Origin: Marinifilum_A sediminis
Lineage (GTDB): Bacteria; Bacteroidota; Bacteroidia; Bacteroidales; Marinifilaceae
DNA: 64,000 nucleotides
Direction of reading: 5' to 3'
Assembly: GCA_947496465.1 (NCBI GenBank)
Contig: CANMCX010000003.1
Coordinates: 124,001-188,000, forward strand
This document shows, one piece after another, positions 36,466-45,213 of the stretch (its first letter is position 1; every line of letters starts with the position of its first letter). The position numbers were made by a program, and so were the translations under genes. The notes under the pieces were generated by a model. The model had not been told where the DNA came from and did not search any database. It saw only the letters and a program-made list of their open reading frames with translations.

Positions 36466-39400
36466 ATGGCAAGAGAAAAAAAATTCATTACCTGTGACGG
36501 TAATGCTGCTGCAGCTCACGTAGCATATATGTTTAGTGAGGTATCTTGTATTTACCCAATCACACCATCTTCGCCTATGGCTGAAAATGTTGATGAATGG
36601 GCTGCGCAAGGTCGTAAGAATATTTTTGGTGAAACAGTACAGTTGGTAGAAATGCAATCAGAAGCTGGTGCAGCTGGTGCTGTTCACGGTGCATTACAAG
36701 CTGGTGCATTAACTACAACTTATACTGCATCTCAGGGATTATTGTTGATGATTCCTAACATGTATAAAATCGCTGGTGAGTTATTACCATGTGTATTTCA
36801 TGTAAGTGCTCGTGCCCTTGCTGCACAGGCATTAAGTATTTTCGGTGATCACTCTGATGTATATTCTGCACGTCAGACTGGTTTCGCAATGTTGGCTTCA
36901 GGTTCAGTTCAGGAAGTAATGGATCTTTCTGCTGTATCTCACTTAACAGCTATCAAATCACGTGTTCCTTTCATGAATTTCTTCGATGGATTCCGTACTT
37001 CTCACGAAATTCAGAAAATCGAAGCTATCGATATGGAAGATATGAAAGAACTTGTAGACCAAGAGGCTCTTCAGGCTTTCCGTGATCGTGCATTGAACCC
37101 AGAAACTCCTGTAACAAGAGGTACTGCTCAGAATCCTGATGTATACTTCCAGGCTCGTGAAGCTGCTAACCCATTTTACGATGCGGTTCCAGATATCGTA
37201 GCTGACTACATGAAAGAAATTACAAAACTTACTGGTCGTGAGTACAAGCCTTTCGTTTACTATGGTGCTGAAGATGCTGAGAACATCATCATCGCAATGG
37301 GATCTGTAAATGAAACTATTAAAGAGGCTGTTGATTTCAAAATCGCAAAAGGTGAAAAAGTAGGTTTAGTATGTGTACACCTATATCGTCCTTTCTCAGC
37401 TAAGCATTTCTTAAGCGTTGTACCTAAATCAGTAAAACGTATTTGTGTACTTGATCGTACTAAAGAGCCAGGTGCTAACGGTGATCCTATGTATCTTGAT
37501 GTAAGAGAAATTTTCTATGGAACAGAGAATGCTCCAATGGTAATTGGTGGTCGTTATGGTTTAGGTTCTAAAGAAGTAACTCCATCTCAGATTGTTGCTG
37601 TATACAAGAACTTAGGAATGAACGAGCCTAAGAATCAATTTACTTTAGGTATTGTTGATGATGTTACATTCAAATCTCTTCCATTATTGCCAGAGGTTAA
37701 GATGAACTCAGAGTCTCTTTACGAAGCTAAATTTTATGGTCTAGGTTCTGATGGTACTGTTGGAGCTAACAAAAACTCAATCAAAATTATTGGTGGATCA
37801 ACTGATAAGTATTGTCAAGCTTATTTCGCTTACGATTCAAAAAAATCAGGTGGATTTACAGCTTCTCACCTTCGTTTTGGTGATGAGCCTATCCGTTCAA
37901 CATATTTAGTAACTACTCCTGACTTCGTTGCATGTCATGTTCCTGCTTACGTATATCTTTACGATGTATTAAAAGGATTGAAAAAAGGTGGTTCTTTCTT
38001 ATTGAACTCTATTTATGATGCTGAAGAGACGATTAAGCATCTTCCTAATGGCATGAAAAAGTACTTGGCTGAAAATGAGATTAAATTCTACATTATCAAC
38101 GGTACTAAATTGGGTGAAGAGCTTGGTCTTGGTAATCGTACGAATACTATTATGCAGGCTGCTTTCTTTAAAATCACTAACGTGATTCCTTTCGAGCAAG
38201 CTGCTGAAGAGATGAAGAAAGCGATTGTTAAGTCTTATGGTATCAAAGGAGAAAAAGTTGTTAACATGAACTTCGCGGCTGTTGATGCAGGTGGAGAAAA
38301 TGTTGTTGAAGTGGCTGTTTCTGCTGACTGGAAAAACTTAAAAGATGAGGTTGCTGCTGATGCTGCTAACGATCGTCCTGAGTTTATCACTAAGGTTGTT
38401 GATCCAATGAACGCTCAAAAAGGTGATGATCTTGCAGTTTCTACATTCACAGGTCGTGAAGATGGTACTTTCCCTGCTGGAACAACAAAGTTCGAGAAGC
38501 GTGGTATTGCTGTTAACGTTCCTGAGTGGAAAGAAGAAACTTGTATTCAGTGTAACCAGTGTGCTTACGTTTGTCCTCATGCTGCTATCCGTCCTTTCTT
38601 ATTAACTGATGAGGAATTAGCTTCAGCTCCTGCAGGAACTGCTGTTAAGCCTGCAACAGGAAAAGATCTTAAAGGATTACATTTCCGTATTCAGGTTGCT
38701 GTTGAAGACTGTACTGGTTGTGGTAACTGTGCTGATATTTGTCCTGCTCCTAAGGAGAAAGCTTTGGTTATGGAACATTTGGAAACTCAAACTGCTGAGA
38801 AAGAAAGATGGCACTATATGGACCAAACAGTTGGTTACAAAGAATTGCTACCTAAAAACAATGTGAAGAACTCACAATTTGCTCAGCCATTATTTGAGTT
38901 CTCTGGAGCTTGTGCTGGTTGTGGTGAGACTCCATATATCAAATTAATCACTCAATTATTCGGCGAGAGAATGATGGTTGCAAATGCAACAGGTTGTTCT
39001 TCTATTTACGGTGGATCTGCTCCTGCAACTCCATACTGTAAGAACGATAAGAGTGGTAAAGGTCCAGCTTGGGCTAATTCATTATTCGAAGACAACGCTG
39101 AGTTTGGTTTCGGTATGAACGAAGGTGTTCGCAAGATGCGTGACCGTATTGCTCTTCGCATGGAAGGTGCTATGGACGCAGTGAACGCTGAATCTAAAGC
39201 TGCATTTACTGAGTGGTTAGAAAATAAAGATAACGGTGAAGCTTCTGTTGAAGCATCTGCTAAAGTTGAAGCTGTATTAGCTAACGAAACACATGCTGTT
39301 GCTAAAGAGATTCTTAGTCTTAAGAGTTACTTAATCAAGAAGTCACAGTGGATCTTCGGTGGTGACGGTTGGGCTTATGACATCGGATTCGGTGGATTAG

Positions 39401-40005
39401 ATCACGTATTAGCTTCTGGTGAAGATGTAAATGTTTTGGTAATGGATACTGAGATTTACTCTAACACTGGTGGACAGGCTTCTAAAGCTACTCCAGTTGG
39501 TGCTGTTGCTAAATTTGCTGCTGCAGGTAAGCGTATCAGAAAGAAAGATCTAGGTATGATCGCTATTTCTTACGGATATGTTTATGTAGCTCAAGTTGCA
39601 ATGGGAGCAAACCAAGCACAATACATGAAAGCTATCAAAGAAGCTGAGGCTTATCCAGGACCATCATTGATCATCGCTTATTCTCCATGTATTTCTCACG
39701 GATTGAAAGCATCTATGGGTAAATCACAAGCTGAAGAGAAGAAAGCTGTTGAAGCTGGATACTGGCAAATGTATCGTAACAACCCAGCATTAGAGAACGA
39801 AGGAAAGAACCCATTCACTCTTGATTCAAAAGAGCCTAAGTGGGAGAATTTCCAGGACTTCTTATTGGGTGAAGTACGTTATACTTCATTACAAAAATCA
39901 TTCCCTGAGCAAGCAAAAGAATTATTTGCTGCTGCTGAAGAGAATGCAAAATGGAGATATAAGACATACAAGCGTCAAGCTGCCTTGGATTATTCAGAAA
40001 AGTAA
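36466..40005 (+). CDS. nifJ: Pyruvate:ferredoxin (flavodoxin) oxidoreductase
   Basis: A 1179-residue single-chain PFOR, converting pyruvate and CoA to acetyl-CoA, CO2 and reduced ferredoxin, a central anaerobic step. The N-terminal pyrimidine-binding domain begins FITCDGNAAAAHVAY and contains YPITPSSPMAE. Two 4Fe-4S clusters lie in the ferredoxin domain: CIQCNQCAYVCP (from Cys693) and CTGCGNCADICP (from Cys749). The TPP domain has GACAGCGETPY (Cys816 and Cys819) and DTEIYSNTGGQASKATP. Length is normal for the homodimeric form. A purine-rich ribosome site (GGAGG, about 36454-36458) precedes ATG, and codon choice looks biased as in highly expressed genes. A strong terminator follows directly. 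Confidence 0.97.
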   Translation: MAREKKFITCDGNAAAAHVAYMFSEVSCIYPITPSSPMAENVDEWAAQGRKNIFGETVQLVEMQSEAGAAGAVHGALQAGALTTTYTASQGLLLMIPNMYKIAGELLPCVFHVSARALAAQALSIFGDHSDVYSARQTGFAMLASGSVQEVMDLSAVSHLTAIKSRVPFMNFFDGFRTSHEIQKIEAIDMEDMKELVDQEALQAFRDRALNPETPVTRGTAQNPDVYFQAREAANPFYDAVPDIVADYMKEITKLTGREYKPFVYYGAEDAENIIIAMGSVNETIKEAVDFKIAKGEKVGLVCVHLYRPFSAKHFLSVVPKSVKRICVLDRTKEPGANGDPMYLDVREIFYGTENAPMVIGGRYGLGSKEVTPSQIVAVYKNLGMNEPKNQFTLGIVDDVTFKSLPLLPEVKMNSESLYEAKFYGLGSDGTVGANKNSIKIIGGSTDKYCQAYFAYDSKKSGGFTASHLRFGDEPIRSTYLVTTPDFVACHVPAYVYLYDVLKGLKKGGSFLLNSIYDAEETIKHLPNGMKKYLAENEIKFYIINGTKLGEELGLGNRTNTIMQAAFFKITNVIPFEQAAEEMKKAIVKSYGIKGEKVVNMNFAAVDAGGENVVEVAVSADWKNLKDEVAADAANDRPEFITKVVDPMNAQKGDDLAVSTFTGREDGTFPAGTTKFEKRGIAVNVPEWKEETCIQCNQCAYVCPHAAIRPFLLTDEELASAPAGTAVKPATGKDLKGLHFRIQVAVEDCTGCGNCADICPAPKEKALVMEHLETQTAEKERWHYMDQTVGYKELLPKNNVKNSQFAQPLFEFSGACAGCGETPYIKLITQLFGERMMVANATGCSSIYGGSAPATPYCKNDKSGKGPAWANSLFEDNAEFGFGMNEGVRKMRDRIALRMEGAMDAVNAESKAAFTEWLENKDNGEASVEASAKVEAVLANETHAVAKEILSLKSYLIKKSQWIFGGDGWAYDIGFGGLDHVLASGEDVNVLVMDTEIYSNTGGQASKATPVGAVAKFAAAGKRIRKKDLGMIAISYGYVYVAQVAMGANQAQYMKAIKEAEAYPGPSLIIAYSPCISHGLKASMGKSQAEEKKAVEAGYWQMYRNNPALENEGKNPFTLDSKEPKWENFQDFLLGEVRYTSLQKSFPEQAKELFAAAEENAKWRYKTYKRQAALDYSEK

Positions 40006-40025
40006 ATCAATTACAATAAATATGG

Positions 40026-40060
40026 AAACGCCCAACTCGAAAAAGTTGGGCGTTTTTTTT
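40026..40060 (+). terminator. Terminator of nifJ
   Basis: Stem AAACGCCCAACT / AGTTGGGCGTTT with loop CGAAAA, followed by a long T-run. Confidence 0.9.
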
Positions 40061-41095
40061 AATCCGATAATGATATTAATTCTTAGTAGTATCGCATAAA
40101 GTGTGTAAGTAAAGTAATATTATTTTTGCGAAGTCCTGTTTTTAGTTCAAAGGAAAAATTGGCATAAGTGATTGGAATAGGCATTGAATTATGAGCTCAA
40201 TTATAATATTCTCTATAGTATTCTAGTTGATTGAATTAAAGCATCTTATCTGAGTAGAAAAATTGAAGTAAGGTTTGAAATATGTTGGATAGACTCATTT
40301 GATTTGGGATGAATTATAATACTATTGTTGATAGGTCTTTAAGAAGGAAGAGAAACTTAAATGAAGTTGAAAAATACTGTAGAAGGGAACTCTTATTTCG
40401 ATATGGCAACTGATTTATTACTTCTTGCCAATTTAGGAAAAAATAATATAAAACCTTTGGAAGTATAATATTTCAATTTGAACGATCTTGGTAAAGCATT
40501 TAGTTAGATATCAGAATGCTTTTGGGAGAAAAATGAAAAACTAAAAAAAGAATTGGTAATGCATGACAGAGGCTATAATTATTTGAAGTGAGTTATGGAT
40601 GTAATTCGTAATGTAAGTAAATTTGTGTTTTAGAATTACTCTAGACATAGAGGATTGTATCATAGTAGTATAATAAATGATAGCAAGCAACCTTTTGAAA
40701 ACAACTAAACGGATCGTGTGCATTTTTGGAATGGTTTATTTAGTCTAAGGAATGGGCTTTACTGTCGGGAGAATATAAAAAGTGTCGGGACTTGTAGGTG
40801 AACTGATATCTCGAATGAAATGATTCTCATTAAACTTCTATATATATAAGATATTTACGTGGGTCTTTTTAAATTTATTTTTTACAGATGCAGTTTGAGT
40901 ATTCGGGACAAATTTCCGGATTTCATATATTTACTAGAATAATGCTGTGAGGGTAAAATGCAGTTAATTATTATTACGAGATGAATTAATTGCAACATAA
41001 GAAATAAATATATTCATATATTTTAACAGTTTTCAGGGTTACTTTTTTATTATTTCAGGAATAAAGGAGTACTTTATTTAACTGAATGATATTAT
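40061..41095. other. Gene-poor AT-rich kilobase between nifJ and the HTH gene
   Basis: Stop codons are frequent in all frames and I recognise no gene, RNA or intact mobile element. The only short frame preceded by a purine-rich site (AAGAAGGAAGAG) is 40361-40468, 35 codons starting MKLKNTVEGNSYFDMATD, of uncertain reality. TGTCGGGA occurs twice, 20 bp apart (40773 and 40793). The region may be decayed accessory DNA or hold long leaders. Confidence 0.5.
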
Positions 41096-41299
41096 ATGAA
41101 AATTACAGAACATCCCGAAATTATAGAGAGAGTACTTCAGCTTGTAGAAAGAAAAGCTACAGGAACACCATTACAGTTAGCAAATATGATGGGAGTATCC
41201 CAAAGGAATTTGTTTCGAATATTGGAGTACTTGAAGGATATTGGTTGGCCTATTAAGTACTCTAGATCTTTAAAATCTTATTTTTTAATTAAAATATAA
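41096..41299 (+). CDS. Small helix-turn-helix protein
   Basis: A 67-residue protein that is almost entirely one HTH/winged-helix fold: IIERVLQLVERKATGTPLQL, then ANMMGVSQRNLFRILEYLKD, then a short beta-wing-like end (WPIKYSRSLKSYFLIKI). It resembles the HTH_11/DeoR-type N-terminal DNA-binding unit without any effector domain. The ATG is preceded by AAGGAGT about 30 nt upstream. It is closed by a very strong terminator and lies 167 bp before the lanthipeptide LanC gene, so a local regulatory role is plausible but unproven. Confidence 0.72.
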   Translation: MKITEHPEIIERVLQLVERKATGTPLQLANMMGVSQRNLFRILEYLKDIGWPIKYSRSLKSYFLIKI

Positions 41300-41320
41300 G
41301 TAATCAGATTAATTTTTAAG

Positions 41321-41358
41321 AAAATCCCTCCCTGCCATTTTTGGCAGGGAGGGATTTT
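41321..41358 (+). terminator. Very strong terminator after the HTH gene
   Basis: A perfect 17-bp stem (AAAATCCCTCCCTGCCA and complement) with a TTTT loop. The complement ends in ATTTT, so it may act in both directions. It isolates the lanthipeptide operon from upstream transcription. Confidence 0.9.
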
Positions 41359-41466
41359 AGTTTTGTATAGAGAAGAATTCATAGTTTATGTGGATTACAG
41401 ATATTTTAAATGTGGAGGGTGACTTTATAAGATAAGTAAGCCTTAATAAGTAGAATTTTGTAGGAA

Positions 41467-42663
41467 ATGTGGAATTGTTTAGAAGGTTTAGATAAAGATA
41501 GGGTAAAGAGAAAGTTAAAACTTATAGCTGATGAATTGTATCAGAAAGATTCAAATTATTTTGGTCCTGGTTTAATGGGAGGTAATTCAGGAATAGCTTT
41601 ATTCATGTATTATTATTATCAATATACAGGAGATAGTAAATATCTCAATAAATCACAGGAATTAATGCTTGAGGATTTTGAATATATTAATCATGGTGGT
41701 AAGTTAGGTACATTTGCAAGCGGAATTTCGGGTATACTCTATACTTTAGATGTTCTTCATGAAAAATTGGGTATTGATTTCAATAAAGATGAAATGTTTA
41801 GGCCTTTTGATAATTATTTATATCAGAAGATGAAAAGATGTTTGTTGGATAATAACTATGACTACCTGCATGGAGGATTAGGTTATTGCATGAAATTAGT
41901 TTTGGAACCAGCTTTTACAAAACCTTATTTAGAAGAATTAGTATCAATTATATATGCCAAGTTGAATCTAGGTATTCAAAATGGTTTATTACTACCAACA
42001 CAAGATAGTAGAAATGGGCAAATGGTATCAAATTTTGGTTTGTCCCATGGTTTACCTAGTATAATTAGTATTACTACTGATTTATGTAAGCTGCATGTAA
42101 AAAGAAAAGAATCGAAAGAAATAGTGAAAATTTTAGTCGATTTTATTCTTTCCAATGTTCAAAATCCCTCGGTTGTGGGCTCTTATTTTCCTCTTTATTT
42201 GGGTGTTGATACAAATAAGCATAAAAGCAGATTAGCTTGGTGTTATGGAGATATGGGAGTTGCTATGGCTCTATTAAAAGCAGGTATGACCTTAGGAGAT
42301 CAAGAGCTTGTGAAAAAATCAGTTTCAATTTTAACGTATTCAACAACACGAACAAATGTAGATGTTGAAATAGTAAGAGATGCTGGTCTTTGTCATGGCT
42401 CTGCAGGCTTAGCGCATATATTTTTGCGAGCCTATAATTATACAAATAATGCTGAATTAAGGAAAGCAGCTGAATATTGGGTGGATGTAACACTCAACTT
42501 TTCAAAAGAAACCAATAAATCAGCAAATTATTTGGCTTATAAACCAAATGGCACAGTTAAAGAATTTGGTTTTTTAGAAGGGATTTCTGGAATAGGTTTG
42601 GTCTTAATTTCAGCGATTTCAAATATTGAACCAGACTGGGATTCAGTACTATTGATTAGTTAG
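41467..42663 (+). CDS. Lanthionine synthetase C-like cyclase (LanC)
   Basis: A 398-residue LanC-family enzyme, which joins Cys thiols to dehydroalanine or dehydrobutyrine in a precursor peptide to form lanthionine rings. The zinc ligands are all visible: Cys259 (LAWCYGDMG), Cys309 and His310 (GLCHGSAGL). His194 in FGLSHG matches the conserved catalytic histidine region. Repeated alpha-toroid motifs (GGNSGIALF, YLHGGLGY, EGISGIGLVLIS) complete the fold. The cluster order is unusual, with lanC first, then the precursor 51 bp later. The ATG at 41467 follows GTAGGAA, a modest ribosome site. Base composition is more AT-rich than the flanking nifJ and ppdK. I give no symbol because the peptide is uncharacterised. 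Confidence 0.92.
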   Translation: MWNCLEGLDKDRVKRKLKLIADELYQKDSNYFGPGLMGGNSGIALFMYYYYQYTGDSKYLNKSQELMLEDFEYINHGGKLGTFASGISGILYTLDVLHEKLGIDFNKDEMFRPFDNYLYQKMKRCLLDNNYDYLHGGLGYCMKLVLEPAFTKPYLEELVSIIYAKLNLGIQNGLLLPTQDSRNGQMVSNFGLSHGLPSIISITTDLCKLHVKRKESKEIVKILVDFILSNVQNPSVVGSYFPLYLGVDTNKHKSRLAWCYGDMGVAMALLKAGMTLGDQELVKKSVSILTYSTTRTNVDVEIVRDAGLCHGSAGLAHIFLRAYNYTNNAELRKAAEYWVDVTLNFSKETNKSANYLAYKPNGTVKEFGFLEGISGIGLVLISAISNIEPDWDSVLLIS

Positions 42664-42714
42664 AAAGCGTATGCCGAAAAGCTTTTAGAGTAGGTGTAAT
42701 ATAAAATAAAAAAA

Positions 42715-42930
42715 ATGAAGAAAGTAAAATTAACACTTAAGAAAGAGGTTATTTCAGATTTAGAATTGACTAATGTTACAGGTGGTGCATATGTTCAAAC
42801 TGATGAATGTGTTGGGAAACCTCCAGCTACAGAAACAGGAAAAAATTGTGGAGAGCCGCCTGCAACAAGGTGGAGTATATGTCATGATAATTGTGGGCAT
42901 ACTCCTAATACTGGTTCTGGATTGATTTAA
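42715..42930 (+). CDS. Class I lanthipeptide precursor (double-glycine leader)
   Basis: A 71-residue peptide between lanC and the split lanB genes. The leader MKKVKLTLKKEVISDLELTN (1-20) carries the Lx-LxK-xxI-xxL pattern of Bacteroidota natural-product leaders and ends VTGG (21-24). The 47-residue core has four Cys (32, 45, 56, 60) and eight Ser/Thr (29, 39, 41, 51, 54, 63, 66, 68), enough for up to four thioether rings. A motif recurs: CVGKPPAT (32-39) and CGEPPAT (45-51), placing Pro-Pro between ring residues. In the family, LanB dehydrates Ser/Thr, LanC cyclises and a protease cuts after GG. Ring pattern and bioactivity cannot be predicted by eye. Confidence 0.9.
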   Translation: MKKVKLTLKKEVISDLELTNVTGGAYVQTDECVGKPPATETGKNCGEPPATRWSICHDNCGHTPNTGSGLI

Positions 42931-42949
42931 TTTGTTGATCGTTAAAATT

Positions 42950-42975
42950 AAGAGAGTGTAAATCACTCTCTTTTT
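42950..42975 (+). terminator. Hairpin terminator/attenuator between precursor and lanB
   Basis: AAGAGAGTG (42950-42958), 5-nt loop, CACTCTCTT (42964-42972), then T-rich DNA. It lies 20 nt after the precursor stop and 12 nt before the LanB start, as expected for an element that yields more precursor than enzyme mRNA. Confidence 0.75.
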
Positions 42976-42987
42976 ATTTTTATTAAG

Positions 42988-45204
42988 ATGAATAACCCAT
43001 ACAAAGTTGTGGACGGTTTTGTGTATCGTCGTCATTTACTACCATTTAATTTTATTGAAGATATATTTAAAGATTATTCATTAGATAGGATAATAGATAT
43101 ATGTGCGGATAAAGTAATTCAAGAGGCAATTTTTATAGCTTCTCCAGATCTAATCTCCCAAATAAGAAAGTACAAAGGCAATCCAACACTATCGGAAAAG
43201 AAAAAAAATAAATTACTTACCTCTTTACTAAAGTATTTAATTAGAATTTCATCTAGATCTACGCCATTTGGTTTATTTGCAGGCTGTTGTTATGGTTCAT
43301 TTTCAAATGTATCAAGCATTGAAATGGCTCCCATAGATCAGTTTAGGAGCTCAACCAGATTGGATACGCAATACTTATTTGAAATTTTTCTTGCTGCTCA
43401 AAAAAACAAGAGCATAAGAGAGAATTTAAAATTTCAGGTGAATTCTAGTCTTTATCGATTTGGTTCAGATTGGCGTTATATAGAATATACTCTTTCCGGA
43501 ACAAAACGTAAGCATAGATTAATTGGTATAGAAGGTAATTTTTTATTTGAAAAACTATTTAATAACTCCAGAAGTTATATTTCATTTAAAGAGCTAGTGT
43601 CATTGGTGACAGAAGAAGATTATAGTCAAGAAGAAGCAGTAAATTATATTGAATTATTAATTGATAATCAGATTTTGATTTCAGAATTGGAATTATCTCT
43701 AACAGGAGAAGAATTTCTTATAATGCTCACTAAAGTATTGAAAAGAGTTGAGAAAAACACTCTTGGTGAGATGGTATCGGAGATAATAGTATTATTAGAT
43801 AAAATTGACAAACAAACTATTGGTATTGATTTGGCTTGCTATACTGCAATTTCAGATAAGATAAAGTCCTTAAACATACCTTTTGATAGTCAATATTTAT
43901 ATCAAACAGATTTAAAATTAAAAAGTTTTAACTGTACATTAAATAAAATACTTAAGGAGCAAATTCTTGAGGGGTTTAAGGTTTTAGCAAAATTGAGCAG
44001 TAACTCTAAGAATAAAAAATTAGAAGAATTTAAAAATAAATTTTATCAGAGATATGAGGAAAGGGAGATGCCACTTCTTCATGTTTTGGATACTGATATC
44101 GGGATTAATTTTATTCAAAATGGGAATTCATCAGTAAGTGATCTTAATCCATTAGTTGACGACATAGATCTTAATTTGGGAATAAATAATGGAAATGAGA
44201 TACAAATTAATGATTGTAGTTTATTGTTGCAGAATAAAATTACTGTTGCTAATAAAACTAACCAAATAGAAATAATTTTAACTGATTCCGACTTAAATAA
44301 TCTAAAATACGATTATCATGACCTGCCAGACTCGATGTCAACAATGGTTGAATTATATAGAAAAGATGATGATATGGAGATCTTTATGAATAATATTGGA
44401 GGTTCAAGTGGAGTAAACTTATTAGGAAGATTTACAGCGAGTAATCCAGATATTAGGAAGCATGTTGAATCTATAGCAAATACCGAAGAAAGTTTGAATG
44501 AAGGCAAAATTATTGCTAGTATAGTTCATATACCTGAATCCAGAACTGGAAATATTTTACAAAGGTCAAAGATTAGAAGTTTTGAAATACCTTTTTTGGC
44601 TAATTCAAGTGTAGAGTCTGACAAAGTGATTGAATTAGACGATATAACAATATCGGTTAAATATGGTAAGTATATTATTTTAAAATCAAAAAAGTATGGA
44701 AAGGAAATTATTCCTAGATTGGATACTGCTCATAATTATATGAATAGATCTTTACCCATCTATGAATTTCTTTGTCATATGCAAACTAATAATCTAAGAA
44801 ATGGAGTTGGTTTTAACTGGAGAGGTTTAGAATCTTTATACAAATTTTTACCAAGAGTAAAGTATAAGAATATAATTTTAAGTTTTGCTTCCTGGTCAAT
44901 ATCTGGTGATGACCTAAAAAAAATTGTTAATGAGAAGAATGAGAGTTTATTGGGAAATCAAATGAGTTCTTTTTTGGAGCGAAATAATATGCCTGATGAA
45001 TTATTATTAGTGGAAGGGGATAACGAGTTATATTTTGATTTTAAAAATACAAACAGCATAAAACTTTTTATAGAAATTGTGAGAAGAAAAAAACATATTA
45101 GATTAGTGGAGTTGTATTTTTCTGAAAAACGAGCTTTAGAAAATACAATTTGTGGATCCTATAGAAGTCAGTTGGTATTTACTCTAGTAAAAGATAAATT
45201 ATAA
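42988..45204 (+). CDS. Lantibiotic dehydratase, glutamylation (N-terminal) protein of a split LanB
   Basis: A 738-residue protein matching only the large N-terminal part of LanB, which activates Ser/Thr of the precursor with glutamate from glutamyl-tRNA. The hallmark block is IRISSRSTPFGLFAGC (residues 85-100), with the arginines used for tRNA-glutamate binding in NisB-type enzymes. The C-terminal part has LPRVKYKNIILSFASW, usual near the end of this domain. Full-length LanB proteins are about 1000 residues; here the elimination domain is a separate gene starting 10 bp downstream. The split form is known from the Bacteroidota pinensin cluster and from thiopeptide clusters. Strongly AT-rich. 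Start: ATG after a T-rich terminator tail, with no clear Shine-Dalgarno. Confidence 0.92.
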   Translation: MNNPYKVVDGFVYRRHLLPFNFIEDIFKDYSLDRIIDICADKVIQEAIFIASPDLISQIRKYKGNPTLSEKKKNKLLTSLLKYLIRISSRSTPFGLFAGCCYGSFSNVSSIEMAPIDQFRSSTRLDTQYLFEIFLAAQKNKSIRENLKFQVNSSLYRFGSDWRYIEYTLSGTKRKHRLIGIEGNFLFEKLFNNSRSYISFKELVSLVTEEDYSQEEAVNYIELLIDNQILISELELSLTGEEFLIMLTKVLKRVEKNTLGEMVSEIIVLLDKIDKQTIGIDLACYTAISDKIKSLNIPFDSQYLYQTDLKLKSFNCTLNKILKEQILEGFKVLAKLSSNSKNKKLEEFKNKFYQRYEEREMPLLHVLDTDIGINFIQNGNSSVSDLNPLVDDIDLNLGINNGNEIQINDCSLLLQNKITVANKTNQIEIILTDSDLNNLKYDYHDLPDSMSTMVELYRKDDDMEIFMNNIGGSSGVNLLGRFTASNPDIRKHVESIANTEESLNEGKIIASIVHIPESRTGNILQRSKIRSFEIPFLANSSVESDKVIELDDITISVKYGKYIILKSKKYGKEIIPRLDTAHNYMNRSLPIYEFLCHMQTNNLRNGVGFNWRGLESLYKFLPRVKYKNIILSFASWSISGDDLKKIVNEKNESLLGNQMSSFLERNNMPDELLLVEGDNELYFDFKNTNSIKLFIEIVRRKKHIRLVELYFSEKRALENTICGSYRSQLVFTLVKDKL

Positions 45205-45213
45205 TTTATTGGA

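Noticed and set aside
40541..40723. 60-codon minus-strand frame in the gene-poor region.
   Set aside because: Composition is random-like and nothing around it supports expression.
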